Source: Ashinkailepas kermadecensis
Lineage: Eukaryota > Arthropoda > Thecostraca > Neolepadidae
DNA: 64,000 nucleotides
Assembly: GCA_034440615.1 (NCBI GenBank)
Contig: JAOTOM010004738.1
Location: forward strand, 310,001 to 374,000
Direction: 5' to 3'
Position 1 is the first letter of the stretch; each line of letters starts with the position of its first letter. Of the stretch, positions 42,849 through 54,559 are shown piece by piece. A program made the position numbers and the translations under genes. The notes under the pieces are model-generated. The model did not search any database, was not told where the DNA came from, and worked only from the letters and a program-made list of their open reading frames with translations.

Positions 42849-44087
42849 AGCAAAATTTATACATGCCTGATGCTACCAATTTCTGCAATATATGAGGAAA
42901 AAGCTGTGACGTCACCAAGGCTTGAAGGCTAACTTTGGTGTACCTTTTAAGGTTTGCTTTGGAAGTCATGTGCGCCATAACTTAGTACATATTGCTCAGG
43001 AATATCAATTATAATACAGTGTCCATGCAGCTTATTGCTGAGTTTTGTCTTTCATGGTGTCATAAGCTGGCAGATTGGCTCACACACGGCTCTCGTTGGT
43101 TCAGTTTGAGACTTGGTTTTCCCATATCAAAATTGAATGCATGCATATGGATCTATTTGAAGAGGTCCTGATGATCTGAAGCCACTGCGATGGTCTCATG
43201 GCAGTTTCACGCTGCACTGAGTCATATGTAATGTTGCAACACCGTCCGGTTTCTCGATGGGCGAGTAAGTCGTATCACTGTGACTGTTTGTGACGTCATA
43301 AAAATGTTGCATCCATATCCAGTGGTATATTTGAACAGTGCGACATTTCCTGCCGATATGCGGCACATTCGGTTACATATCTAGTGTAAATAACGCTATG
43401 GCAGAAAGTAAAAGAATACCCACATTGTCACTGGGCATGTAGGTACCTAGGTAGGCACCAGGTAAATATCAAGCTGATAGTGTGATGGGTGGGCTGTTGA
43501 AGATAATTCTAGTTTGTATATCCACAATCTCAATGATAACTGTGATTGTTGTTCACTGGTTCACTCACTGGTATGCAAGTTTGACAATGACTGGAAATTG
43601 AGAATGGAATGAACCTTACTCAAGCTCCATATGCATATGGTTTTGCCATTGGTGGTGTATACAAACATCAGTATGACAATGCAATTGTTGTTTTGTGGCT
43701 GAGCATGTTTTTTTACAATCTGGTTTAAAATGCATTAGCGTCAGCTATTCTTAACATTTTATGATGTAAGTTGTCCTTCCACAGGGGAGGGAAATCCAGC
43801 AATTTTTTTTTGCACTCTATTTTGAATTTCATAGCAAAAGGTGGAGAGTCAGCCCACTATCTAATCCAAATCTGTTTCCTTTCAGTACAAAATATGCTGG
43901 TTAACATCAACTACATTTTATATGTACCTACCTAGCATGGTGTTTTTCTTTCTTTGTTTCCTTTCACTTTTTTTATCAGCATAAAAATAGCATAGGTTAT
44001 TGGGGGGGCCCAAATCAACATGGCGGGGGCAAGATCAACATTGGTGGGGCCATGGCCCCCACAAAAGGATACAAATCGACGCCCCTG
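42849..44087. repeat. Long interspersed repeat, copy 3
   Basis: It parallels copy 2 from ACATGCCTGATGCTACCAAT to GGATACAAATCGACGCCCCT. An extra stretch of about 280 bases is present at 43,147-43,425. Copies 2 and 3 lie in tandem about 1.35 kb apart. Confidence 0.8.
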
Positions 44088-46205
44088 TCTAGCAGTCTTC
44101 CAATCATTCATCAACCTTGCACTTCGACGTTGGCCACGGAGCCTGACATCTGTTATCTGTACACACGCACAGCACTCGAGACATACCTGACATACTGTTG
44201 TCACAGTGACAGCACCTGTCACATCACACCATTCATGTACTTACACCCACCTGCCCGACTGTTCCCATAATAGAATCACTGACATACATCACCCACTGAC
44301 GGTCACATCACCTCACTGGCATTCACACTCATGTCAGATATTTCATCAGACCAAAGGCGGCGGCTTGCATCGAGGTCACGCGGGGGGCATATCAGAACCT
44401 CTAATACCCAAAACCTATAATGCTTCAGAACCTATAATACTCAAAACCTATAGTGCTTCAGAGCCTCTAAATAGTCGTCTTGGGGGAATTTTCAATACCT
44501 ATAATACTCAAAAACTATAATGCCTCAAACCACATAATGCTTGGAACATATAGTTGTTCAGAACATATAATACCCAAATCCTATAATGCTTCAAAGCCTC
44601 TAATACTACGTCCTGTGGGAACATTCAAAACATATAATGCTCAAAACCTATAATGCTTCGAAACCTATAATGCTCAATTCCTATAATGCTTCGTTTCAAC
44701 TAATATTCAGAAAGCATAACTCTGGAAACAGCTAGTGCTTCAAAACCGCTAAAGCTCAAAGCCTATAATGCACAGAATCTATAATGCTCGGAGCCTATAA
44801 TGCTCAAAACCTATAATATCCGCTGACGACCGCATGCTATAATCGGCCGTACGGTTCACTCCGCGCCTCCACCGTAGTCTACCAATGGGAGACACCGCCC
44901 AAAAGCTTCCAGGTGTATCCGCCAGAGCGGCGACACATGTGAGTGTAGGACTTGAATTGCTCGCCGCATTGGCCGCGTTCATGCATTTCGCTTGTGAAGA
45001 GCAGGATATTGGAGTGAATGCTCCCTGAATCAAATTACTTGTCGTTGATTTATAAGCTGAGTCACTGGTTTTACGAATAGACAATTTCAGTGTCTAGTAC
45101 CACAGGGGCGGATCCAGCTTTAATAGGTGCTGTGGCCGATTATTCCTCTTTGACCGCTGCCAGGCTGAAGTAGAGGAGACCTGGTGCTCGTGTTCCCTTG
45201 CATGGAATAGGTATGCGTACGCTGAAGACCAATGAGGTACCTAGAATTTGTATCTGGGGGGGGGGGGGAGATTTTGAGGATGTCCAGGTTTGTCCAGTAA
45301 TACTCACCATGCTAAGTTTCAGTGGCATAATTAGGAAGTGGCGCAGCCAGAAGCTTCTGAATGTGGGTGGGGGGGGGGGGGGGTGACGAAAAAAATGTCA
45401 TGAAACAGAGATCTTTTCCCAAAAATAACGAAATACATTAAACAACACCCCTGTTCAGGGGTGCTGTTTTATGTGCTCCGTGTCGCTGTGGAATGCCTAT
45501 GCCAGCTGGAAAGAGGAATCTCAGCGGAAGCGGACCTCTAACAGCTGAGGAATAAACAGGGTGCCTGATGGTCAGAGAGGGCTGGGATGATCTTTCGATT
45601 TGAAAGTGCCCGTGACGGAAGAACAAAACCCGTAAGTGCTAAAGTGAACTAGTGAGGTTCCATCTCAGATCCGAAATGTCCCCGAGATGAGAGCACGGAT
45701 TGACCCAGGATGACGCTTGCATTCTCAATGCACCTAAGTGCCTAGAAAGATGCTTTTCATCTCAGTAGAGGAGCATATATAGCCAGTAATTTTCCGCATA
45801 TTACGAAGAACGTTGCCCGAATGGCCCAAAAGGGTGCCTACATTCTCAAGCCACACAGCTGTTCGAAATAGCAACGGTATTGGCGAGATAGGCGCCTGAT
45901 CTCACGGACTACCTTTGTCTTCCAGCTGCCTTATTATTTTACTGATTTTAGCTAGGTGGATACACTCAACCGATTGGGTTCAAGCTGATTCTACTGGAAG
46001 GACACTTGCCCACCCAGCTAACATGCTACCCGAGGTCCTGCTTCCTTAGGCGTTGGCAGAGATTATGTATTGGACCAATAGCGCGCCTATTGCCAAAGTC
46101 GCCATGTTGCCCAGGACATGGACTACATAACCTGTCAGGATGTAGCGCTTAACATTTGATACTTATATTTTATTTTAAGAAGCATGGTATCTAGGGACAG
46201 TACCT

Positions 46206-46462
46206 AAATGGAGACAGACAGACAGACAGAGATACAGATACAAATAGACAGACAGGCAGAGAGGCAGACAGACAGAGAGACAGACAGACAGATACAGACA
46301 GATGGAGAGAGAGACAGATAGACAGACAGATGGAGAGATGGAGAGACAGATAGACAGACAGATGGAGAGATGGAGAGACAGAGACGGAGAGGGAGCGGGA
46401 GACATAGACAGAGACGGACACGGAGACGGACACGGACACGGACACGGAGACGGACACGGACA
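46206..46462. repeat. (GACA)n/(GAGA)n/(GGACAC)n microsatellite
   Basis: Purine-rich tract grading from GACA/GATA into GGACACGGA units, inside the Mutator-like element. Confidence 0.95.
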
Positions 46463-46469
46463 TGGATAA

Positions 46470-46800
46470 TCACTCTGGGACCCCAACAATGGCGCCAAAA
46501 GCCTCCAAAATGTATTGGACCCCCAAGAAGTGTCGAGGTCGCTAAAACTAGCGCTAGGGATCCAATCACATGACGTCGGGATACAAAAGATTACATTGGA
46601 CTAAAAATAGTCGGGTCTCAGCCCTTCAAAATCGCACTGGGGGCCCAAAAGATCGCGCCGGACACCCAAAAGTTGCAGCTTCTGAATGGCGTCTAGGGCC
46701 CCACATAAGCACAGTGTGACCCCAAAAATCGCATTGGTATCCGAAAAAAAATCAAGCCGGAGCCCTCCAAAATATGGAGGGATTAAAAAACTAAATGTCC
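46470..46800. repeat. Degenerate GGGCCC/AAAAA repeat, locus 3 (reverse)
   Basis: Reverse-orientation form of the theme at 28,060 and 35,540, for example CACTGGGGGCCCAAAAGATC then GCGCCGGACACCCAAAAG. Confidence 0.6.
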
Positions 46801-47811
46801 GGGTCAGGAAAATGGCTCTGGAGCACCAAACATATCATCAGATACCTTGAGGGAGGAATCCCACACCACCACACACCAGCTAGGAATGATAAACCGTGGG
46901 GGGAACATGGTGATATTAGCGCCGCCCTGGAAACATACGGGACATTGAAGCCGCCGCATTCCTCTGAAATTCCGACTCGTGATTGGCCCACGAGTTCACC
47001 TTCCACCGATTTCCGTCTTGAAGGACCTGTATTACAGCCCTGTACCTGGCGCGAGTATTGGTAGAGTACTGTGGAGATGTGAAATAAACTGATAAGGGTG
47101 ATAATGGCATGCAGTTGTCAGCTGATATTAGAGGTTTTGAGCATTATAGGCTCTGAGCATTATATATTCTGTGCATTATAGGCGTTGAGCTTTAGCGGTT
47201 TTGAAGCACTAGCTGTTTCCAGAGTTATGCTTTCTGAATATTAGTTGCAACGAAGCATTATAGGAATTGAGCATTATAGGTTTCGAAGCATTATAGGTTT
47301 TGAGCATTATATGTTTTGAATGTTCCCACAGGACGTAGTATTAGAGGCTTTGAAGCACTATAGGATTTGGGTATTATATGTTCTGAACAACTATATGTTC
47401 CAAGCATTATGTGGTTTGAGGCATTATAGGTTTTGAGTATTATGGGTATTGAAAATTCCCCCAAGACGACTATTTAGAGGCTCTGAAGCACTATAGGTTT
47501 TGAGTATTATAGGTTCTGAAGCATTATCGGTTTTGGGCATTAGAGGTTCTGATATAGACCCTCACGCGGCGGTGGTAGGGTGTCGGATAGCTATGCACCT
47601 GTGCCGGAAATGGGGGTGGGGAGTGGGTGAAGTCCGCTGTTTGGCCTCGGCTGCAACGGTGGCTTGCTGACGTAAGCTGTGAGGCAGCTCGGCCGACCCG
47701 TGGCATGTTCGTGAGCCTGTCCTCCTGCCAGCATTTCTGCTGAATGTCACACACGAGGTGAGATCAGCATCGACGTCACGGATTCTATCCAGTTTCTAGT
47801 ACGACCCATTG

Positions 47812-47971
47812 AGGGGAAGGAAACAAAGGGTAGTGTTAAATGGATGTAAATCTGATTGGAAGGATGTTCTGAGTGGAGTACCACAGGGCTCTGTTCTAGG
47901 GCCACTTCTCTCCATCATCTTTGTGAGATAAAAAAAGTGAGGTGAGACTTTCAGATATACAATGGGAGGGA
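47812..47971 (+). pseudogene. Old LINE reverse transcriptase fragment, left piece
   Basis: Forward translation gives [20 protein letters not shown] then GPLLSIIFV. This is reverse transcriptase motif B ([13 protein letters not shown]) of a non-LTR element. After an internal deletion it resumes as RYTMGG near 47,953-47,970, where it is cut by the block that begins at 47,972. The sequence continues in type at 58,172 (see that entry). Confidence 0.7.
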
Positions 47972-48638
47972 CCCCCCCCCCGACGAGGCACCACCTTTCC
48001 GTGGTGGGGGGATTGCGTGCCCCAATGACCCGGCGACCATCTTACCGGCGAGGGGTGAGACTAAGAGTGCCTCACTCGTCCTTCCATCCATACGCCCCCA
48101 TTCCAATGCCCATCTCATCTCAACGTCCATATCCTTCACCTGACCCTACAAGACCAACTCTCCCTATCAGGAGCAGGTAGGACAACTTCCCCGGTCCTGC
48201 CCACCAGCTCAGTTTTATCGGGGTAGCCGCGCCCCCTCGGCCCGTCCCCCGGGGTTGACGGAGTCCTGGAGGTTGAGGTCCCCCGTCGCACGGTGCTAGT
48301 TGTGACGGGGGACCAACACACCTCTTTGGTCCCAATATCCCGGAGGGGCGGGCGGGCCCGTGGGGCCTCACGCGGGCCAAGTGGCCGGTCGCCTCGGGCC
48401 GGGGACCTGGGATCCGTTCCAGTGTCTGCCGGCCCGGCCGGCTGGGGTCAAGGGGTGGGCGGCGCTGGATTCCGGCGGGGGTGGTGAGTCTCTCTCTCCC
48501 GGCCGGGCGAAGGCGCCGCCTGCCCCGTATAGCTCCTCGGTCGCCTGGCGTCCTCCCGTCCGCGGGGCCCAGGCGTCCCCCCCCCCGTAGGGCCCCTTTG
48601 TGGTGGGGCGCCCGAGGAGCCGAAACCAATCACAACAC
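47972..48638 (+). mobile_element. I-clade-like LINE, 5' untranslated region
   Basis: GC-rich leader beginning C10 then GACGAGGCACCACCTTTCCG and TGGTGGGGGGATTGCGTGCC. A TTTCCGTGGTGGGG-type start is common at the 5' end of arthropod LINEs. The left end abuts the putative target duplication ACAATGGGAGGGA. Confidence 0.65.
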
Positions 48639-50282
48639 ATGGCAACAATAACACTTAAAAACACTCCTGGTCCCTCTCGTGAGGGCCAGACCACCTGCTC
48701 AGATGGAACCAACACGTTTTCCGCCACCCCGCGGGTCCTCATTCTTCGAGGGAAAACACAGACTCTTGGTTCTTTATCCCCCTTTCAAAGACGTAATGGA
48801 TGCGACCGGTTTGAAAGAATTATTCGATGTGAGAAGTTGAAGGATGGAGGGCTGGAGGTGGAGTTTGCGGTAGCGGAAGAGGCGGAGAGAGCGTTGTCGA
48901 TGACCAAGTTTGTTTACAGTGTGCGAAAGGATGGCAAGAAGGTAGACGAAATTATTCCAATCTATGTAGAACCCCATAAAACCAAGAACTCATCGAGAGC
49001 TATAATCAACTGTTTTTACTTGAGGGATGTACCAGAGGAAGAGATTGTCGATGGACTAGCAAAATTTGGAGTGACTGGAGCGAGAAAGTTGAAGGTAAGG
49101 AGAGGTGCAGAGATGGTCACAACTAACAACATCGTACTAACCTTCAACACGAGCGATCTTCCTCCTGAGATTCGTGTGGGATACGTCCGGGTTAAGGTTC
49201 GTATTTTCTTTCCCAATCCAATGAGATGTTTTAAATGCCAAAAATTCGGCCACACAAACCAGTATTGCCGCAATCATGTAGCAAGTGCGCCTCTCACGAT
49301 CACGGAATTGAACACTGCACCTCTGAGACCCCCCCGTTGTACAAACTGTGGCTCAGAACAAGACCCCCACTCGTCTTATGACAGAACTTGTCCGATATAC
49401 ATCAAGGAGAAAGAAATCATTGCAATTAAACACACAAAAAAAGTAACCTTCCGGGAGGCTAGAGATATATATGAACACACTCACCACAGAATCACATACG
49501 CATCAAAAGTCAAAAGTCATACGTTAATTAACCAACATACTCAGCCCGACAAGGTTTCCGAGCTCATCTCCCAAATGATAGCCTTACTTCGCTCCTTTGG
49601 AGTGCCCCTTACGCTACCTGCAAGGGACCTACAGCCAACCCAAGACTACGTCGAGACCACCGAAACGCCACCCACCATGAGTGAACAAAACACTGTACAT
49701 GACACCATCAATACAGCAGAGCGCGTTGTTTTGTCACCATGGGCCCCGGAAGTCGCAGTTACTCCACCCATTACAGAGCGGGCTCCAGAAGAGTGGCATC
49801 GTGTCCAGCGGTCTAAGAGGCCCGCCAAGACCTCCACTATCCTCGAATCCTTACCAGCCATACCCACCGAACCCACTCCCATCCAGCCTATCACTGCACC
49901 ATCCAAAACCACGCCAATCCCCCCACCGCCACCCCCACCAACCATCTCAGATCCAAATATCGGACGTGCTGCGGTTCAGGTGCGCTCTGGAGCCCCGGAT
50001 TTAGGAGCACAGGGTCGCACCGCCCAACATATGCCAACCTCCTCGAACTCGAAGCCTGAGGGCCAGCGCCCAATGGCGACTCCTCACTCCTCACCATTAC
50101 CCGCGGCAGCCATGAGACCGCCGGAGACACCTTCCCGTCGAACCGCACACCCCCAATATCCTCCCCATCCCCGAATCGCGCTACGAAGCGTGCCCTCCCC
50201 GGTGCTGTGTCACCAAGTGAGTTTGGGAGCCCGCGCTCACGCCCACGAAGCCAAGACCCCCGACTACAAGACCATGACTTAG
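48639..50282 (+). CDS. LINE ORF1 (gag-like nucleic-acid-binding protein)
   Basis: An uninterrupted 547-codon frame; the start is the ATG at 48,639. The N-terminal third is a basic RNA-binding-like domain. A CCHC knuckle lies at about residues 197-210 (CFKCQKFGHTNQYC). A second Cys/His motif lies at 234-251 (CTNCGSEQDPHSSYDRTC), followed by PIYIKEKEIIAIKHTK. A CPxYxxExxI-style tail after the knuckles is characteristic of ORF1 proteins in the I, R1 and related LINE groups. The C-terminal part is a proline-, serine- and threonine-rich linker, presumably disordered. The frame is intact although ORF2 is not. It packages element RNA in a ribonucleoprotein particle by family analogy. Confidence 0.88.
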   Translation: MATITLKNTPGPSREGQTTCSDGTNTFSATPRVLILRGKTQTLGSLSPFQRRNGCDRFERIIRCEKLKDGGLEVEFAVAEEAERALSMTKFVYSVRKDGKKVDEIIPIYVEPHKTKNSSRAIINCFYLRDVPEEEIVDGLAKFGVTGARKLKVRRGAEMVTTNNIVLTFNTSDLPPEIRVGYVRVKVRIFFPNPMRCFKCQKFGHTNQYCRNHVASAPLTITELNTAPLRPPRCTNCGSEQDPHSSYDRTCPIYIKEKEIIAIKHTKKVTFREARDIYEHTHHRITYASKVKSHTLINQHTQPDKVSELISQMIALLRSFGVPLTLPARDLQPTQDYVETTETPPTMSEQNTVHDTINTAERVVLSPWAPEVAVTPPITERAPEEWHRVQRSKRPAKTSTILESLPAIPTEPTPIQPITAPSKTTPIPPPPPPPTISDPNIGRAAVQVRSGAPDLGAQGRTAQHMPTSSNSKPEGQRPMATPHSSPLPAAAMRPPETPSRRTAHPQYPPHPRIALRSVPSPVLCHQVSLGARAHAHEAKTPDYKTMT

Positions 50283-50334
50283 TCACTCTTGGGCTTTTAC
50301 GCTCTTAGCTTAGGACTCCTACATATACTGACAA

Positions 50335-53300
50335 ATGAGTAACATTTTACAATGGAACTGTAGAGGTTTGAGAACTAGTAATAACGAATTACAACATATT
50401 TTGCACCGTCGTACACCGTCCGTAGTATGCCTACAGTAGACCAAGCTCTCTCCTGGAGCTCCCTTTTATCTAAGAAACTACTCTGTTTTACGTAAGGACG
50501 TGATCACCCACACTGTAGCACATGGTGGTGTACTTCTTGCCGTCCACCACTCAGTTCCCTTCCAACAAGTACACCTTATATCAAATATCCAGGCCGTTGC
50601 TGCTCGGATAATAATTAACCGACGTGTTACCACCATTTGTTCCATATACTTACCTCCAGGAATAATCTTTCTACTTGCAGAACTGTCGCAATTGGTAGAT
50701 CAGCTCACTCCCCCGCTGATTATATGTGTAGATTTTAACGCCCATCACCATGTTTGGGGCTCGGCGAATATTACCAGTCGCGGACGTGCATTGGAACAAA
50801 TTATCCGGAATTTTCCTCTTGGTATTCTTAACTCTGGAACTCCAACACATTTTACACTGCCAACAGGACAGACCTCCGTGCTGGACCTCACGCTTTGCAG
50901 CCCTAAACTTTCTCCCTGTTTAGAGTGGTCGGTGGATGATGATCCAGGCACTAGTGACCATTTTCCAGTTTGGACATCCTTCATTGATGTAGTGGAAGCT
51001 GGTCGACGACCCCCCAAGTGGATTCTTACAAAAGCTGACTGGAGTTCCTTTCAGGCTGACGTCGAGGAGAGACTCGGTGAGTGCTTCGAAGGATTTCTTT
51101 CCATGGAAGCTTTTACAGCCGCGACACTGCAAAGTGCCATGCAATATATTCCTCGTTCGTCGGGCATGTCACGTCGCGTACCAGTCCCTTGGTGGTCGGA
51201 TAAGTGCCGAGATGCACTGCGTGGTAGAAAGAAGGCATTCCGTGTTTTTAATCGTGACAGCTGTATGGCGAATCTGGTAGCTTTCCGCAAGGCAAGGGCA
51301 CACGCGAGACGCACAATCGCCGATTCCAAACGACAATCGTGGAAAACATACGTCAGCACATTGAATCGCTCCACCTCCCTGTCATCGGTGTGGTCCCGCA
51401 TCAAACGTATTTCCGGAAAACTTACCTGCACCCCACTCCCCACACTGCACGTAAGTGGTCAAGATATTATTAACCCGAAGAATGTCGCCCACGAGATTGG
51501 ACGGGCCTTCTCCGAACGATCGAAAAATAAAAACAGTCAACGTTTCCTGGCATACAAAACCCGGTGCGACGCACTACCCCTTGATTTCACAACAACAGAT
51601 TCTGTCCACTACAACAATCCTTTTTCTATTACCGAACTGACTGCGGCGATAAGCACTCTTAGGAACGTAGCAGAGGGACCCGATACCTTACACAATGACA
51701 TCATTAAACATCTCCCGACAACAGCCTTAAATACACTTCTGCAAGTGTTCAACGAAATGTGGGAAGCGAGTACATTTCCATTGACATGGCAGAGAGCGAT
51801 TGTCGTCCCTATCTGCAAGCCAAACAAAACGGGGAAGGACCCACTTCACTATCGACCTATCTCACTGACATGTTCTCTTTGCAAATTGTTTGAAAAAATG
51901 GTAAACTTGCGACTCATGTGGTTTTTAGAGCGCAACCAGGTACTCACCTCGATACAAAGTGACTTCCGCAGACACCGTAGCACATTTGACCATATCTTAG
52001 CTCTTGATTCAGTTGTACGCCTGAGTTTTATGAAACGATGTCATACCGCCGCCATATTTTTCGATGTTGACGGCGCTTATGATACCGCGTGGCGTCATGG
52101 TATCCTCATGAAGTTGCACCGAATTGGCATAAGAGGCCCGATGGGGTTTTTCTTGACGAATTTTTGTTTAACTAATAGGACGTTTCAGGTCAGAATAGGT
52201 GGCTACCTCTCTGACATCTTCCAGCAGATTGATGGTGTTCCCCAGGGAAGTGTATTGGGTGTTACATTGTTTGCCATTGCCATAAATGATGTGGGTGATA
52301 CACTGCCAACATCGGTAGGACGAGCACTATTTGTAGATGATTTTACAGTGTGGTTCTCCTCTCGTACGGTGCGGACGGTGCAAAGACAACTCCAGTTAAC
52401 TGTAGCGAAACTGATGGATTGGTGTGATAGAACTGGCTTCACTTTATCCACCTCAAAGACTTCCGCTGTTCATTTCTGCCGCAAACGCCGTTGCGCAGAC
52501 CCAACGATAAAGATGAACGGTCACCCCATACCTTTCAGATCGGCAGTCAAGTTCCTTGGTGTGTGGATGGACTGCCATGCTACGTACAAAACTCACATCA
52601 CTGACCTGATTAACAAACGTACCAAAGGTCTTCAGGTTATGAGTACCGTTTCCAGGTGTTCATACGGGGCTGACAGATCAATTTTACTTCTCATGTACCG
52701 ATCCCTCATACGTTCTAAAATCGACTACGGGTGTTTTATATATGACGGAGCGTGTGATACCTCCAAGCGCCGACTTGATGTCATCCATAACACAGCCCTT
52801 CGAATAGCCACTGGAGCTTTTCGCACTTCACCATCAGACAGTGTTATGGCAGAGGTGGATCAACCTCCCCTTGCGCTGCGCCGCAGGTTATTGGGAGCCA
52901 GATATGCGTGTAAGGTCGCCCAAAACCCAGAGCATCCAGCATATCCGTGGGTGTTCCAGGGATCTTCGATGCCATGCCAGTCGTCCCGCAGTCAGCGTGG
53001 TTTACCGTTTTGCTGGCGCATTGCCTCGACGCTGCGTCGCTGCAACATCAGACCTGGTTGTGTGGCACGTACTGCTATTTCGACCACCCCTCCATGGCAG
53101 ATTGTCGAACCACAAATCGATATTACTTTGTCACACTAAAAAAAATGCGATGTAAGCACAGCAGAGTTCCGAATGATGTCACTTCAGAAAATACATGAAT
53201 GCCGTGACTTCTCCCGGACTTACACGGACGGTTCCAAGTCGGAATCTGGCGTAGGCTGCTCCTACGTCAGTCGATCCGGCTCTGGCACTTTCTGCCTACC

Positions 53301-54039
53301 AAAACATGCATCGATTTTTACCGCTGAATTGTATGCCATTTTGAAAGCTGTTCGTTTTATACAAAATGATGCGACCTCAAAGCACGTTGTTTTCACCGAC
53401 TACCTGAGCAGCCTTTTAGCAATACAATCATTTAATCAAGATAACCGACTTATTCACAAGATTCTAAGAGTTGTAGAATTGTTAGCCGGCATGGGTAAGA
53501 CTACTGTCTTCTGCTGGATCCCCAGTCACGTTGGGGTAGCTGGAAATGAAGCTGCCGACATGGCTGCAAAGGACGCTATCAGCAATGGGCGCACCGCTTC
53601 TCTATCACTTCCTCCAAGAGATCTCTACCCGTATATATCATCATTTATACGATCAGAATGGCAGCGAGTCTGGAGTTCGAGGTGTAGCAAACTAAGTGTC
53701 CTGAAGCCGACGCTGGGGCGGTGGTGGTCCTCGCATCGGGTAAATGGATGGGAAGAAGTTGCGCTCTGCCGTCTGAGAATAGGACATACCTTAGCCACAC
53801 ACCGCTACTTAGTGTCTGGAGATGACCGACCCTTATGCCCACGATGTTCTGCCCTGCTTACTGTACACCATGTCATTGTAGCTTGTTCAGCACTGGAACC
53901 TCTGCGCCGTCAGTACTTTGGAAGAGCGAACACCGACTCCTTACGTATGCTTCTGAGTGACGACTCGGATGTCGTGACGTCCGGTAACATCTTTACTTTT
54001 CTTCGACACGCAAACTTTGATGTTATATATCGTCCTTGA
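50335..54039 (+). pseudogene. LINE ORF2 (endonuclease, reverse transcriptase, RNase H) with two in-frame stops
   Basis: A single frame of 1,234 codons is broken by TAG at 50437-50439 (codon 35) and TAA at 53137-53139. Domains in order: APE-type endonuclease (QWNCRGL at 6-12, VDFNAHH, TSDHFPVW near 208), reverse transcriptase (FFDVDGAYD near 574, GVPQGSVLG near 634, FVDDF near 665), RNase H (YTDGSKSE near 962, AELYAI, FTDYLSSL, WIPSHVG, GNEAAD) and a C-terminal Cys/His segment (CPRCSALLTVHHVIVAC). The TAG falls on the catalytic Glu position of the LQET motif. Other substitutions at usually invariant spots are V for G in GDFNAHH and D for G in SGFR. The RNase H places it in the I group. The copy cannot move on its own. 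Confidence 0.9.
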
Positions 54040-54060
54040 GAACCAATATTCTACTTCCAC

Positions 54061-54110
54061 CAATGATGATGATGATGATTATTATTATTATTATTTTTTT
54101 TTTAAATATT
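54061..54110 (+). repeat. (ATG)n(ATT)n(T)n tail after ORF2
   Basis: ATGATGATGATGATTATTAT-type repeats run into a T-tract just after the ORF2 stop. Trinucleotide 3' tails are usual for I-type elements. However, the matching target duplication is at 58,172, so it may be an internal 3' UTR repeat. Confidence 0.6.
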
Positions 54111-54559
54111 TCTTTTTCTTCCCCTACCTATTAATAGGTAGGCAGGAGTGCCCTTCCATACCCGTGCGACCTAATTACGTTAAATTCCAGGGATGAGAAG
54201 TAGGTCATGGTAAGCAAGTCAAGTTAGGTCACACCACTCCCCGCTCCTGTTTCTTGCTGGACAGATCCTGCCACCAGATATTAGTAAAAGATGTTCCTGA
54301 AGCCCTCTCAGACAATTAGCAATGCTAGTAACGTCTTCGAGGGCTCCAGAAAAAAAACTGCTATAGATGTTAATGGGGAAATAATATAAAATCCCTAATC
54401 TTGCACGTACATCTCCTAAACTATTACTACACTACGGAGAAAGGAGAAAGGACAAACGAAGTATGAAGAAAGAAGAAAGATAGAAAACATGATACTTAAC
54501 GAAAATATCCGAATAAGACAACAAGATCACCATGCATAGCACAACCTTATCACCGACAT
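54111..54559. other. Sequence between the two LINE bodies
   Basis: No coding domain. It contains a small palindrome CTACCTATTAATAGGTAGG. It may be 3' UTR of either LINE. Confidence 0.4.

Larger units (their letters stand above)
44384..47561. mobile_element. Mutator-like element with ~450-bp inverted repeats
   Basis: A 3178-base element is flanked by 8-base duplications TCACGCGG (44376-44383 and 47562-47569). The inverted arms 44384-44835 and 47103-47561 match over their whole length and end GGGGCATATCAGAACCTCT and the complement of AGAGGTTCTGATATAGACCC. Each arm is itself a degenerate ~16-base tandem repeat of CCTATAATGCTCAAAA. The core has no transposase, only GACA/GAGA microsatellite and the GGGCCC-theme repeat. 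Long arms plus 8-9-base duplications fit non-autonomous Mutator-like or fold-back elements. Confidence 0.75.

Noticed and set aside
46175..46569. Ser/Val/Cys-rich reverse frames
   Set aside because: Translations of the GACA/GAGA microsatellite.
48120..48742. Reverse frames over the LINE leader
   Set aside because: Shadow frames in the GC-rich 5' UTR of the I-type LINE.
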